Assembly (NCBI RefSeq): GCF_025950525.1
Contig: NZ_JAPDGS010000001.1
Coordinates: 868,001 to 932,000, forward strand
Reading direction: 5' to 3'
DNA from: Stagnihabitans lacustris
Lineage (GTDB): Bacteria > Pseudomonadota > Alphaproteobacteria > Rhodobacterales > Rhodobacteraceae
Length of the DNA: 64,000 bases
Part shown: positions 32,723 through 41,493 of the stretch, piece after piece
Position numbering within the stretch: position 1 is the first letter of the stretch
How the letters are laid out: each line of letters starts with the position of its first letter
Made by a program: the position numbers and the translations under genes
Notes under the pieces: generated by a model
What the model was told of the DNA's origin: nothing
Database searches by the model: none
The model's input: the letters and a program-made list of their open reading frames with translations, nothing else

Positions 32723-35718
32723 GCACCCGTCTGTCGAAAGGGGGCCGTCTTCTGGACCGCTCCAAGGCGCTGGATTTCGCCTTCAATGGCAAGCGTTTGC
32801 GTGGCTATCAGGGCGATACGCTGGCCTCCGCACTTTTGGGTGCCGACCAGATGCTTCTGGGCCGCAGCTTCAAGTATCACCGCCCGCGGGGTCTGGTGGC
32901 AAGCGGCGCCGAAGAGCCGAATGCGCTGGTCCATCTGGGCACCGGTGGCCGCATGGAACCCAACCAGCGCGTCACTACGACAGAGCTGTTTTCCGGCGCC
33001 GAGATGACCTCGCAGAACCATTGGCCAAGCTTGGAATTCGACGTCGGCGCGGTGAACAACAGCTTCGCGCGCTTTCTGGTGGGGGGGTTCTATTACAAGA
33101 CCTTCATCCACCCGCGTTTCGCCTGGAAGCATATCTTTGAGCCGGTGATCCGTCAGTCCGCGGGCCTCGGCAAGGCACCCAAGGATGCCGATGCCGATCA
33201 CTACGAACAGGCCTATGACTTCTGCGATGTGCTGGTGGCAGGCGGCGGCATCGCTGGTCTGCAGGCGGCGTTGGCTGCGGCAAGCGGCGGCGCCCGCGTC
33301 ATCCTGCTTGAGCAGACCCCGCATTGGGGCGGCCGCGCTCCGGTCGATGGGGATGTGATCGAAGGCCAGCCGGCCGAGGTCTGGATCAAGGCCACCGTGG
33401 CGGCTCTCTCCGCCATGCCGAACGTCACCCTGCGCATCCGCACCATGGCGGCAGGCGTCTATGACCACGGCTATATCCTCGCCGAAGAGCGTGTGGCCGA
33501 CCATACCCCCGGCGATGGCCGCCCGAAAAAGCGTCTGTGGCGGATTCGCGCGACCCGCATCGTGGCCGCAACCGGAGCGCTGGAACGTCCGCTGTCTTTC
33601 GCGGGCAACGATATCCCCGGCGTGATGTTGGCAAGCGCCGTGCGCGATTACGTCATCAACTGGGCGGTGTCTCCGGGCGACCGCACGGTGGTCGTGACGA
33701 ACAATGACGACGCCTATCGCACGGCGATTGCGCTGAAAGAGGCAGGGCTTGCGGTCCCGGTGATCCTGGATGCCCGGGCCCAAGCCAATGGCCCGCTGCC
33801 CACCAAGGCCCGCGCGATGGGCATCCGGGTCGAGACCGGCAAAGGCATCGCCAAGGTCAAGGGCGGCAAGCGCGTCACCGGCGTTGCGATCTGCCTGCAA
33901 GCTGGCGAAGGCGCCGTCCTGGAAGAGATCGCCTGCGACGCCGTCGCCATGTCGGGCGGCTGGTCCCCCGTCGTCCACCTCTGGTCCCATTGCGGCGGCA
34001 AGCTCACCTGGGACGCGGCGGGCGCCATGTTCCGCCCCGATGCGACCCGTCCGCCGACCAGCCATGACGGCCAGGCGATGGTCTATCCGGCAGGCGCGGC
34101 CAATGGCCATCTGACCCCCGCCAAGGTGTTGGAGGACGCGGCGCAAAGCGGCGCCGCTGCCGCAGGCGTGACCCCTTCAGGGGTCGCAGCCCAGGCAGCG
34201 CCCTCGGAGGAAGCCCCGCTGGAGCCCGTCTGGACCATGCCGCAAGGCGCGCCGATCCAGCTGCGGTCGAAAATGTGGCTGGACTATCAGAACGACGTCA
34301 AGGTCGCCGATGTGCAACTCGCCGCCCGTGAGGGCTATGAGTCTGTCGAACACACCAAGCGTTACACCACGCTGGGTATGGCGACCGATCAGGGGAAACT
34401 GTCCAATATCAACGGCCTCGCGGTTCTGGCGGGCGCCTTGAACGACGATATCCCCAATGTCGGCACCACGACCTTCCGCCCGCCCTATACGCCCGTGACC
34501 CTGGGCGCCCTGGCTGGCGAATCCCGTGGTGATATCTTCCAGCCGCTGCGCAAGACGCCGATCACCGATTGGCACCTGGCGCATAACGCCTATATGGAGC
34601 CCGTGGGCCTCTGGCGCCGCGCCTATTGCTATCCCAAGGGCGGCGAGACCCATGGCCAGGCCGTCGACCGTGAGATCCTCGCGGTGCGGGGTGGCGTGGG
34701 GCTTCTGGATGCCTCGACCCTGGGCAAGATCATCGTCAAGGGTCCGGATGCCGGCAAGTTCCTGGATATGCTTTACACCAATGTCATGTCGAACCTTGGC
34801 GTCGGCAAATGCCGTTACGGGCTGATGTGCCAGGAATCGGGCTTCCTTTCCGATGACGGCGTGGTGATCCGCCTGTCCGACGACACCTGGCTTTGCCACA
34901 CGACCACCGGCGGGGCCGAGCGTATCCACGCCCATATGGAAGACTGGCTGCAATGCGAATGGTGGGATTGGCAGGTCTATACCGCCAATGTCACCGAGCA
35001 ATATGCCCAGATCGCCGTGGCCGGTCCCAAGGCGCGCAAAGTGCTGGAAAAGCTGGGCGGCATGGATGTCTCCAAAGAGGCCATGCCCTTCATGACCTTT
35101 GCCGATGGCACCCTGGGTGGCCTGCCGGTGCGGGTGCATCGCATCTCCTTCTCCGGTGAGCTGTCCTATGAAATCGCGGTCCCGGCCGGTCACGGCCTGG
35201 CGCTGTGGGAAAAGCTGATGGAGGCCGGGGCCGAATTCGGCGTCGTGCCTTACGGGACCGAGGCCATGCATATCATGCGGGCCGAGAAGGGTTTCATCAT
35301 GATCGGCGACGAGACCGATGGCACGGTCATCCCGCAAGACCTCAACCTGGGTTGGGCGATCAGCAAGAAGAAGGCGGATTACCTGGGCAAACGCGGGCAG
35401 GAACGCACCTTCCTCGCCTCGCCCGACCGCTGGAAACTGGCGGGCTTTGAAACCCTGGATGGGTCTGTCATTCCGGATGGCGCCTATATCATCGCCCCGG
35501 GCGTCAATGCCAATGGCCAGGGCAATGTCCAGGGCCGCGTGACCTCGACCTATTTCAGCCCGACGCTGAAGAAGGGCATCGCCATGGGCCTGATCAAGGG
35601 CGGTCTGACCCGGATGGGCGAGGTTGTCACCTTCAACACCGTCTCGGGCAAGGGCGTCCAGGCGCGGATCGTCGATCCGGTCTTCTATGACAAGGAAGGG
35701 GAGATGCAGAATGTCTAA
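32719..35718 (+). CDS. soxA: Sarcosine oxidase subunit alpha
   Basis: The 999-residue protein begins MSTRLSKGGRLLDRSKALDF. An N-terminal Fer2-like region (FNGKRLRGYQGDTLASALLG) precedes a Rossmann NAD-binding motif VAGGGIAGLQ (around 173-182). The C-terminal third is a GcvT-like folate-binding domain (LGKIIVKGPDAGKFLDMLYTNVMSNL onward). This architecture is the canonical TsoA, where imine from sarcosine oxidation reaches folate. It overlaps soxD by 4 bp and soxG by 8 bp. The domain linker around 34170-34215 is unusually Ala-rich. Confidence 0.96.
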   Translation: MSTRLSKGGRLLDRSKALDFAFNGKRLRGYQGDTLASALLGADQMLLGRSFKYHRPRGLVASGAEEPNALVHLGTGGRMEPNQRVTTTELFSGAEMTSQNHWPSLEFDVGAVNNSFARFLVGGFYYKTFIHPRFAWKHIFEPVIRQSAGLGKAPKDADADHYEQAYDFCDVLVAGGGIAGLQAALAAASGGARVILLEQTPHWGGRAPVDGDVIEGQPAEVWIKATVAALSAMPNVTLRIRTMAAGVYDHGYILAEERVADHTPGDGRPKKRLWRIRATRIVAATGALERPLSFAGNDIPGVMLASAVRDYVINWAVSPGDRTVVVTNNDDAYRTAIALKEAGLAVPVILDARAQANGPLPTKARAMGIRVETGKGIAKVKGGKRVTGVAICLQAGEGAVLEEIACDAVAMSGGWSPVVHLWSHCGGKLTWDAAGAMFRPDATRPPTSHDGQAMVYPAGAANGHLTPAKVLEDAAQSGAAAAGVTPSGVAAQAAPSEEAPLEPVWTMPQGAPIQLRSKMWLDYQNDVKVADVQLAAREGYESVEHTKRYTTLGMATDQGKLSNINGLAVLAGALNDDIPNVGTTTFRPPYTPVTLGALAGESRGDIFQPLRKTPITDWHLAHNAYMEPVGLWRRAYCYPKGGETHGQAVDREILAVRGGVGLLDASTLGKIIVKGPDAGKFLDMLYTNVMSNLGVGKCRYGLMCQESGFLSDDGVVIRLSDDTWLCHTTTGGAERIHAHMEDWLQCEWWDWQVYTANVTEQYAQIAVAGPKARKVLEKLGGMDVSKEAMPFMTFADGTLGGLPVRVHRISFSGELSYEIAVPAGHGLALWEKLMEAGAEFGVVPYGTEAMHIMRAEKGFIMIGDETDGTVIPQDLNLGWAISKKKADYLGKRGQERTFLASPDRWKLAGFETLDGSVIPDGAYIIAPGVNANGQGNVQGRVTSTYFSPTLKKGIAMGLIKGGLTRMGEVVTFNTVSGKGVQARIVDPVFYDKEGEMQNV

Positions 35719-36259
35719 TGCTGTCAGCGCCTTGCAGGGCGCCTCTTTCGAAGGTTTCGTGACCGTCCGCGAGATCGGGCCCTTGGGCATGATCTCACTC
35801 CGCGCCAAGGCGGATGTCACGGGGCTGGAGGCTGCCTTTGCCGCCCTTGGCCTTACGCTGCCCGCCCATCGCCAGATGACCGGCACGACGGATAAGGGTG
35901 CGGGCTGGATGAGCCCGGATGAATACCTGATCCTGGTGCCTTACGCGGAGGTGGCCTCTGCCTTGGCCAGCCTTGGCCAGTCGCTGGAGGGCCAGCATCA
36001 CCTGGCCGTCGATGTCTCGGATGCCCGGGCGATCTTTCGCATCGAGGGCGCCAAGGCGGGCCAAGTGGTGCAAAAGCTTGGGCCGATCGACGTGGCGCGT
36101 CTGGGGCCGAACGAACTCCGCCGTTCGCGCGCCGCGCAAGTCGCCGCCGCGATCTGGGTCGAGGGCGAGGGCTATACGCTGGTCTGCTTCCGCTCGGTGG
36201 CGGCGTATGTGATGGGAATCCTTAAGGCTTCGGCCGCAAATGGGGCAGAATTGGGGTGA
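35711..36259 (+). CDS. soxG: Sarcosine oxidase subunit gamma
   Basis: The 182-residue product starts MSNAVSALQGASFEGFVTVRE within the soxA 3' end. It contains GMISLRAKADVTGLEAAFAALGL and WMSPDEYLILVP, typical of the gamma subunit, which resembles a GcvT fragment. It completes the soxBDAG set. A hairpin with T-rich 3' end follows at about 36313. Confidence 0.93.
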   Translation: MSNAVSALQGASFEGFVTVREIGPLGMISLRAKADVTGLEAAFAALGLTLPAHRQMTGTTDKGAGWMSPDEYLILVPYAEVASALASLGQSLEGQHHLAVDVSDARAIFRIEGAKAGQVVQKLGPIDVARLGPNELRRSRAAQVAAAIWVEGEGYTLVCFRSVAAYVMGILKASAANGAELG

Positions 36260-36312
36260 TTGCCCCCAAGTCGTCCCGTTAACTGGACCTGCAAACGAAA
36301 AGGGAACAGGCT

Positions 36313-36340
36313 GAACCCCGGGTGTGACTTCGGGGTTTCG
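36313..36340 (+). terminator. Probable terminator of the sox operon
   Basis: AACCCCG, about 10 nt loop, CGGGGTTTCGTC, 55 bp after soxG. The last base pairs sit just before the start of the following exported-protein gene, so it may also affect that gene's leader. The T-tract is short. Confidence 0.5.
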
Positions 36341-36342
36341 TC

Positions 36343-36777
36343 ATGTTGCGATTGTGGGGACGCGTGTCAGTGCGGCTGGCCTGGGGCCTGTCGCTGGGGC
36401 TTTTGTCGGGCGTGATGCTGGGGCTTGGCATGGGCACGGCCCAGGCCGCCATCATCGAGTGTCGCTTGCGCCGGGGGCAGGGGGCCGAGGGGCTGATCGC
36501 GCCGCAATACCTGTTCGACCATGCCCCGGGTTCTGTCACGGCCCAGGTCTATGACGGGCTGATCAAGGCCCGCATGTCGCGCCCCCAGGTGGCCCGTGTC
36601 GCCGAGGAAGTCACCCGCCTGACCTTCCGCTGGGAAGTGCGGACCTCCGACACCTGGGGCAACCCTGTCGATGTCAGCTTTCGCGCTAGGCTGGATCTGT
36701 CCGGAGCGATCAGCCTTGAGGCGCGCATCGCAGGCGATCTGCAAGCCGAGGGCGAGGGGTTCTGCGCCGCGCATTGA
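36343..36777 (+). CDS. Exported hypothetical protein
   Basis: The 144-residue protein begins MLRLWGRVSVRLAWGLSLGLL with a long hydrophobic signal peptide ending near GTAQAAI. The mature part has two Cys (IECRL and EGFCAAH) that might form a disulfide, and FRWEVRTSDTWGNPVDVSFRARLDL. I do not recognise a domain. It is likely a soluble periplasmic protein. It sits between soxG and sodB on the same strand. Confidence 0.7.
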   Translation: MLRLWGRVSVRLAWGLSLGLLSGVMLGLGMGTAQAAIIECRLRRGQGAEGLIAPQYLFDHAPGSVTAQVYDGLIKARMSRPQVARVAEEVTRLTFRWEVRTSDTWGNPVDVSFRARLDLSGAISLEARIAGDLQAEGEGFCAAH

Positions 36778-36897
36778 CGCCCCGTCCTTTGCCTCCCATC
36801 CTTTGCCCTCCCCAGATGGCGATTTCTGCCCGCCCGCCCTTGACCTTGCCCCCTGCCGTAAGCTTATTGAGGCAGAACCCGCCAACAGGAGTTTCCC

Positions 36898-37497
36898 ATG
36901 GCCTTCACCCTCCCCGATCTGCCCTATGCCCATGACGCGCTGGCTTCGCTTGGCATGTCGAAAGAGACCTTCGAATATCACCACGACATCCACCACAAGG
37001 CCTATGTCGACAATGGCAACAAGCTGATTGCCGGCACCGAATGGGAGTCGAAGTCGGTCGAAGAGATCGTCGTGGGCACCTATAACGCCACTTCGGTCGC
37101 GCAGAACGGCATCTTCAACAATGCCTCGCAGCACTGGAACCATGCTCTGTTCTGGGAGATCATGGGCACGGGTGGCAAGGTGATGCCGACCGAGCTGGAA
37201 AAGGCCTTGGTCGAGGCTTTCGGGTCTGTCGCCAAGTTCAAGGAAGACTTCGCCGCCGCTGGCGCCGGCCAGTTCGGTTCGGGCTGGGCTTGGCTGGTCA
37301 AGGACGCATCGGGTGCCCTGAAAGTCACCAAGACCGAAAACGGCGTGAACCCGCTGTGCTTTGGTCAGACCGCTTTGCTGGGCTGCGATGTGTGGGAACA
37401 TTCCTATTACATCGACTTCCGCAACAAACGCCCGGCTTACCTGACCAACTTCCTGGACAAGCTGGTCGATTGGGAAAAGGTCGCAGCCAAGCTGTGA
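36898..37497 (+). CDS. sodB: Superoxide dismutase, Fe/Mn family
   Basis: This 199-residue enzyme dismutes superoxide in the cytoplasm. The N-terminal YHHDIHHKAYVDN carries the first metal-ligand His; QHWNHALFWE carries the second; DVWEHSYYIDFRN contributes the Asp and third His ligands. The QFGSGWAWLV pattern near the C-terminal domain favours the Fe-type branch. AGGAG is before the ATG. A strong terminator follows. It may protect against H2O2-linked oxidative stress near sarcosine oxidase, but no link is shown by sequence. Confidence 0.96.
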   Translation: MAFTLPDLPYAHDALASLGMSKETFEYHHDIHHKAYVDNGNKLIAGTEWESKSVEEIVVGTYNATSVAQNGIFNNASQHWNHALFWEIMGTGGKVMPTELEKALVEAFGSVAKFKEDFAAAGAGQFGSGWAWLVKDASGALKVTKTENGVNPLCFGQTALLGCDVWEHSYYIDFRNKRPAYLTNFLDKLVDWEKVAAKL

Positions 37498-37520
37498 TCT
37501 GACCCCGTTGCGCATCAATC

Positions 37521-37546
37521 AGCCCGCCCTTGCAGGCGGGCTTTTT
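37521..37546 (+). terminator. Rho-independent terminator of sodB
   Basis: AGCCCGCC-CTTGCA-GGCGGGCT followed by TTTTG, 24 bp after the sodB stop codon. A clean intrinsic terminator. Confidence 0.9.
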
Positions 37547-37570
37547 GATGCGCGGTGGCCAGGGGGCTCA

Positions 37571-37610
37571 TGCCACTTGTTTCTCGAACCAGTGGCGAAC
37601 CAAGTGGCAT
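37571..37610 (+). repeat. 39-bp dispersed repeat, copy A
   Basis: The sequence from TGCCACTTGTTTC to CCAAGTGGCA is an imperfect palindrome (8-bp ends GCCACTTG/CAAGTGGC). Its reverse complement is at 57533-57571 with only two differences. It is directly upstream of composite element copy 9. Confidence 0.85.
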
Positions 37611-37627
37611 ACCCATCGGACCCCCCA

Positions 37628-37712
37628 TCGGGGGACTGCCGTCCCCCGACCCCCCTGCCCAAAGGGGCATACATGCCCCTTTGGAAACCCCGTGGATATT
37701 TGTGAAAAGATG
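37628..37712 (+). repeat. Composite dispersed element copy 9, reaching the rarD start codon
   Basis: TCGGGGGAC-TGCC-GTCCCCCGA (37628-37649), then CCAAAGGGGCAT-AC-ATGCCCCTTTGG (37659-37684), then GATATTTGTGAAAAGATGAA (37695-37714), whose ATG is the likely rarD start. Read on the minus strand the order is motif, 12/2 hairpin, GGCA-loop hairpin, as in copies 4, 6 and 7. Confidence 0.85.
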
Positions 37713-38573
37713 AAATCAGAGCGGGTGGGGGTTTGGGCGATTGTGGCGGCTTGTGCCGTCTGGGGCTTTGCGCCGCTGTATTATCACGCCATGCCCGAGG
37801 TGCCGCCCTTTGAAATGATGGCGCATCGGTCGATCTGGACGGCGGTGCTGTTCGGGGTCTGGCTGGGGCTGCGCGGCGAGCTTGGGGCCCTGCGCGCCCT
37901 TTGGCCGCAGCGGGGGCGGGTTCTGCTGGCGGCGGGGCTGATCGGGTTCAACTGGCTTTTGTTCATCTGGGCCGTGGCAGGGGGGCGGGCGGTCGAGGCC
38001 TCCTTGGGCTATTACATCTATCCGCTGGTCTCGGCCGGGCTTGGCGCCCTGGTCTTTCACGAAAGGCTGCGGGGGGGACAGGTCTGGGCCATCGGGCTGG
38101 CGGCCGTCGCGGTGGGGCTTTTGACCTGGGGCCTGGGCGTCGTGCCGGTCGTCTCTCTGGCCCTGGCGCTGAGCTTTGCGGCCTATGCGGCGGTCAAGCG
38201 CGGGGTCCGCGGCGCGGCCCTGATCACCGTCCTGGCCGAGGTGCTGATCATCGCGCCGCCTTTGCTGGTCTGGTTGGCCTGGCAGGGGGGCGGCCTTTTC
38301 GGCCATGACCTTTACCATACGCTGATGTTGCCCGTGGCGGGGCCGATTTCCGGCTTGCCGCTGGTGCTGTTTTCTTATGGCGCGGCGCGGGTCTCGATGG
38401 CCACCACGGGGCTGGTGCAATACCTCAACCCCAGTCTGCAGTTCCTTTCGGCCTGGGTGATCATGGGCGAGGTCGTCTCCCCCTGGCATGGGATCGCGCT
38501 GGCGCTGATCTGGGCCGCCATCGCGCTTTATTTCTCCAGTCGCGCCAGGGCCTCGTCCAGCGTCAGCACCTGA
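37710..38573 (+). CDS. rarD: EamA/RarD-type permease
   Basis: Taking the ATG at 37710 gives 287 residues starting MKSERVGVWAIVAACAVWGF with about ten TM segments, as in the DMT superfamily. RSIWTAVLFGVWL, GYYIYPLVSAGLGALVFHERL and GLVQYLNPSLQFLSAWV are characteristic of the RarD subgroup. The substrate is unknown. The ATG is part of a dispersed repeat, so translation starts inside that element; an upstream start would read through the hairpins. The 3' end overlaps the convergent LOG-family gene by 46 bp. Confidence 0.88.
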   Translation: MKSERVGVWAIVAACAVWGFAPLYYHAMPEVPPFEMMAHRSIWTAVLFGVWLGLRGELGALRALWPQRGRVLLAAGLIGFNWLLFIWAVAGGRAVEASLGYYIYPLVSAGLGALVFHERLRGGQVWAIGLAAVAVGLLTWGLGVVPVVSLALALSFAAYAAVKRGVRGAALITVLAEVLIIAPPLLVWLAWQGGGLFGHDLYHTLMLPVAGPISGLPLVLFSYGAARVSMATTGLVQYLNPSLQFLSAWVIMGEVVSPWHGIALALIWAAIALYFSSRARASSSVST

Positions 38574-39085
38574 AACAGGTCGCGCAGCGAGGCCGCGGCA
38601 AAGCCCTGGTCGATGACATGATCCAGCAGGGCCAGCAGCGGCCCCCAATAGCCCGCCACGTCGATCAGCCAGATCGGTTTGCGGTGCAAGCCGATCTGCG
38701 CCCAGGTCAGGACCTCGAAGAACTCGTCCAGCGAGCCCGCGCCGCCGGGCAGCATCGCGATCACATCGGCGTTCATGAACATGACCTTCTTGCGTTCATG
38801 CATCGTTTCGGTGACGACAAAAGTGGACAGGTCGCGCTTGCCCACTTCCATCTGCATCAGATGCACCGGTATGACGCCAAAGGTCGCGCCGCCCGCCTCT
38901 TGGACGGCCCGCGCCAGGGCCCCCATCAGCCCGACATCCCCCGCGCCGTAAACCAGCCGCCAGCCCTGGGCCGCGATGGCCTGGCCAAGGCTGCGGGCGG
39001 CCTGCTCATGGGCCGGGTTCGTCCCCATCCGCGCGCCACAAAAGACACAAAGCGAACGGGGGCTGGGGTTTTGGGCGCTGTTCAT
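38528..39085 (-). CDS. LOG-family protein (TIGR00730; cytokinin riboside 5'-monophosphate phosphoribohydrolase-like)
   Basis: The start at 39085 gives 185 residues beginning MNSAQNPSPRSLCVFCGARMG. The signature PGGxGTxxE is present as PGGAGSLDE (113-121, T changed to S), with LVYGAGDVGLMGALARA before it and MHERKKVMFMNADVIA. Family members hydrolyse nucleoside 5'-monophosphates, in plants and some bacteria activating cytokinins. Role here unknown. It is divergent from the LysM gene and overlaps rarD at the 3' end. Confidence 0.88.
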   Translation of the reverse strand: MNSAQNPSPRSLCVFCGARMGTNPAHEQAARSLGQAIAAQGWRLVYGAGDVGLMGALARAVQEAGGATFGVIPVHLMQMEVGKRDLSTFVVTETMHERKKVMFMNADVIAMLPGGAGSLDEFFEVLTWAQIGLHRKPIWLIDVAGYWGPLLALLDHVIDQGFAAASLRDLFQVLTLDEALARLEK

Positions 39086-39188
39086 GGGAAAACTCTGGAT
39101 TCCTGCTGTGGGCCGGGCATAACCGTATCCAAGGTCAAAGGAAAGCGCGAGGGCGGCGGAGAATGCGCCCCGGGCAAAGGGGGATGGG

Positions 39189-40949
39189 ATGGCGTTGAAG
39201 GATATGGGGACCGGGACCAAGGCGGCCTTGGGGGCCATCGTGGCGATCCTTTTGGGGCTGGGGTCGTATCAGCTTTTCGGGGCCAAACCCGCGCCCGAGG
39301 CACCAGACCTTGCGGCGGCGCCCGAGGGAGAGGGGACGGCTGGGGCAGAGGGGACGGGTGCGGTTTCGGCAGAAGCGCCGGCGGCCGCGCCGACCAAGGC
39401 GCCTGCCGCCGATGCGGAGGCGGGTTCTGGAGAGGCGGCGGCGACGCAGGCCCCTCAGACTGTTCCCGAAACTGCCCCCGAATTGGCCCCCGAATTGGCC
39501 CCCGAATTGGCCCCCGAATTGGCTCCGGCCTCTGCTGCCGAAAGCCGCTTTGACATCGTCCGCGTCGAGCCCGATGGCCAGACGGTCGTGGCCGGTCAGG
39601 TGGCGCCCGGTGCCAAGGTTGCCCTGCTGCTGGATGGCGCCAGAGTGGCCGAGGCCCAGGCCGATGCCGATGGCAAGTTCGTGGCGCTGTTTGCGCTGAC
39701 CCCCGGTGGCGCAGGACGCCTGATGACCATGGAGGCAACCTTGCCCGATGGCTCGGTCAAGGCCCTTGGCGGCGCGGTCGCCATCGCCCAGACGGCGATG
39801 CAGCAGACGGCGATGCAGCAAGAGCCCGCACCGGAGCAGGCGGCCTCTCAAACCAGCGCCGAAACGGCCAGTGCCGATGGCGCGGGAGAGCAGGCCCCAG
39901 CCTCCGCACCAGCCTCCGCCCCAGACTCCGCACCAGACTCTGCCCCGGCCTCCGCGCCGACCACTGCCCCGGCCGCGGTCGCTGTGACCGAAGAGGGGGC
40001 GCAGGTCCTGCAGGCTCCTGCGGCGCCTCAGGTCACGGGCAATGTGACGCTGGAGACGATCGCCTATCCTTCGCCCCAGATCGTGCAACTGGGCGGCAAG
40101 GGCAGTCCCGGCAACCGCGTCCAGACCTATATGGACAACCAGCCCCTTGGGGCGCCCGTCGTGATCGGGGCGGATGGCGCCTGGAACCTGACGCAAGAGG
40201 GCATGGCCGAGGGCGTCCATACGCTGCGCGTCGACGAGATCGACGGGGCCGGCAAGGTCGTGTCGCGGTATGAGACGCCCTTCAAACGGGAATCCGTGGC
40301 GGCCCTGGCAGCGGTCCAGGCCGTGACTTCGGGTGACGCCGCCTCGGCCACGGCCCCGTCGGCGGAGCCCGCCTCCGATGCGGAGACTGCGACGACGGCG
40401 ACAGTGACGACGGAGGGCACCGCAGGCACCACATTGAGCACCGCCGGGGACACAACGGGGGATACTCTTTCGCCAGAAGAGACCACCTCGGGCGCGGCGT
40501 CCTTGGCAGAGCCCGGCCCGACAGAACCGGCCACCGCGCAGACGGATACGGGGACAGATACGGGGACTGCGGAGGGGACTGCTACAACGGTGGATACGGG
40601 AACCGATACGGCCGCGGATACGGGGACAGATACGGGGGCAGATACGGGGGCAGATACGGGGGCAGATACGGGGACGGCGGAGGGGACTTCCGCAGAGGCT
40701 CCCCCAGACGCTGCCCCAGACGCTGCCCCAGACGCTGCCCCAGACGCTGCCCCAGACGCTGCCCCAGACGCTCCCCAAGTCAAGCCGGTCACTGTGACGG
40801 TCCAGCCCGGCTATACGCTGTGGGGCATCGCCAATCAGCAGCTTGGCGACGGCTATCTTTACGTCCAGGTCTGGGAGGCCAACAAGGACAAGATCCGAGA
40901 CCCGGACCTGATCTATCCCGGCCAGGTCTTCGCCATCCCGCAGGAATAG
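39189..40949 (+). CDS. LysM-domain protein with long low-complexity linker
   Basis: The 586-residue protein has one TM anchor near the N-terminus (AALGAIVAILLGLGSYQLFG), Ala/Pro/Glu-rich disordered regions, and a C-terminal LysM domain (about residues 533-586) beginning VTVQPGYTLWGIANQQLGDG and ending IYPGQVFAIPQE. Middle parts (RFDIVRVEPDGQTVVAGQVAPGAKV and a second similar block) look like Ig-like beta-sandwich units. Internal repeats PELA (x4), DTGA and DAAP (x5) are also seen in the DNA. It probably binds peptidoglycan from the inner membrane. AAAGGGGGA precedes the ATG. Confidence 0.85.
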   Translation: MALKDMGTGTKAALGAIVAILLGLGSYQLFGAKPAPEAPDLAAAPEGEGTAGAEGTGAVSAEAPAAAPTKAPAADAEAGSGEAAATQAPQTVPETAPELAPELAPELAPELAPASAAESRFDIVRVEPDGQTVVAGQVAPGAKVALLLDGARVAEAQADADGKFVALFALTPGGAGRLMTMEATLPDGSVKALGGAVAIAQTAMQQTAMQQEPAPEQAASQTSAETASADGAGEQAPASAPASAPDSAPDSAPASAPTTAPAAVAVTEEGAQVLQAPAAPQVTGNVTLETIAYPSPQIVQLGGKGSPGNRVQTYMDNQPLGAPVVIGADGAWNLTQEGMAEGVHTLRVDEIDGAGKVVSRYETPFKRESVAALAAVQAVTSGDAASATAPSAEPASDAETATTATVTTEGTAGTTLSTAGDTTGDTLSPEETTSGAASLAEPGPTEPATAQTDTGTDTGTAEGTATTVDTGTDTAADTGTDTGADTGADTGADTGTAEGTSAEAPPDAAPDAAPDAAPDAAPDAAPDAPQVKPVTVTVQPGYTLWGIANQQLGDGYLYVQVWEANKDKIRDPDLIYPGQVFAIPQE

Positions 40950-40959
40950 GCGCCAAAGC

Positions 40960-41362
40960 CTCGCCGATCGGGCGCGACCCCAGGCGGGCCGCGCCCTTTT
41001 GCATCGCCGCGCGCTTTTGCCTGGCCGCGCCCTTTTGCGTCACCGCGCGCTCTTGCCTCCAGGCCCGTCGCAAGGCGGGGCAGAGGGCCTATGCCCGACC
41101 AGCCCCCCTCCGACCCGTTCCCCCTCCCCGACCTGACGCCCCGACCTGACGCCCGGACCTGACGCCAACACCGGACCGAGTCCTGAACGGCACCAGACCC
41201 GGACCCAGACGAGAGATCGCACCCGACACCGGACCCCGAGCCAAACCCGACACCAGACCCGACACCAGGCGCGGACCCAAGACAGAGGCCGCACCCGGCA
41301 CCCGTCCCGCACCCGACACCGGACCCCGAGCCAAACCCAAACCCAAACCCAAACCCAAACCC
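40960..41362. repeat. C/A-rich repeat region upstream of the Atm1-type gene, ending in a CCAAAC hexamer tract
   Basis: This fills most of the 544-bp gap 40950-41493. First come copies of a CGCGC(C/G)CTTTTGC-type unit (about 40988-41060), then three copies of GACCTGACGCC (about 41129-41166), then a 30-bp direct repeat at 41219-41248 and 41309-41338, and finally about five units of CCAAAC (41331-41362). On the minus strand the last part is (GGGTTT)n, which can form a G-quadruplex. A minus-strand Gly-rich frame is open here but I do not accept it as a gene. Confidence 0.85.
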
Positions 41363-41493
41363 CCTCTTTCCGCCTTCCATCACAGAATTAGATTCCCCGA
41401 ATCCCGGGCTTGGGGCTTTACATCGCCTCCCGCCTGTCACACCTAAAGCCCCGGGCCGCCCTTTTGCATCTTTGGCCCCGCCAAGGAGCCCCC

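Noticed and set aside
40913-41440. Minus-strand frame coding a Gly-Phe/Gly-Ser repeat protein
   Set aside because: It arises from the GGGTTT-type tract and direct repeats, overlaps the LysM gene end, and has no ribosome binding site. It could be revisited if peptides were detected.
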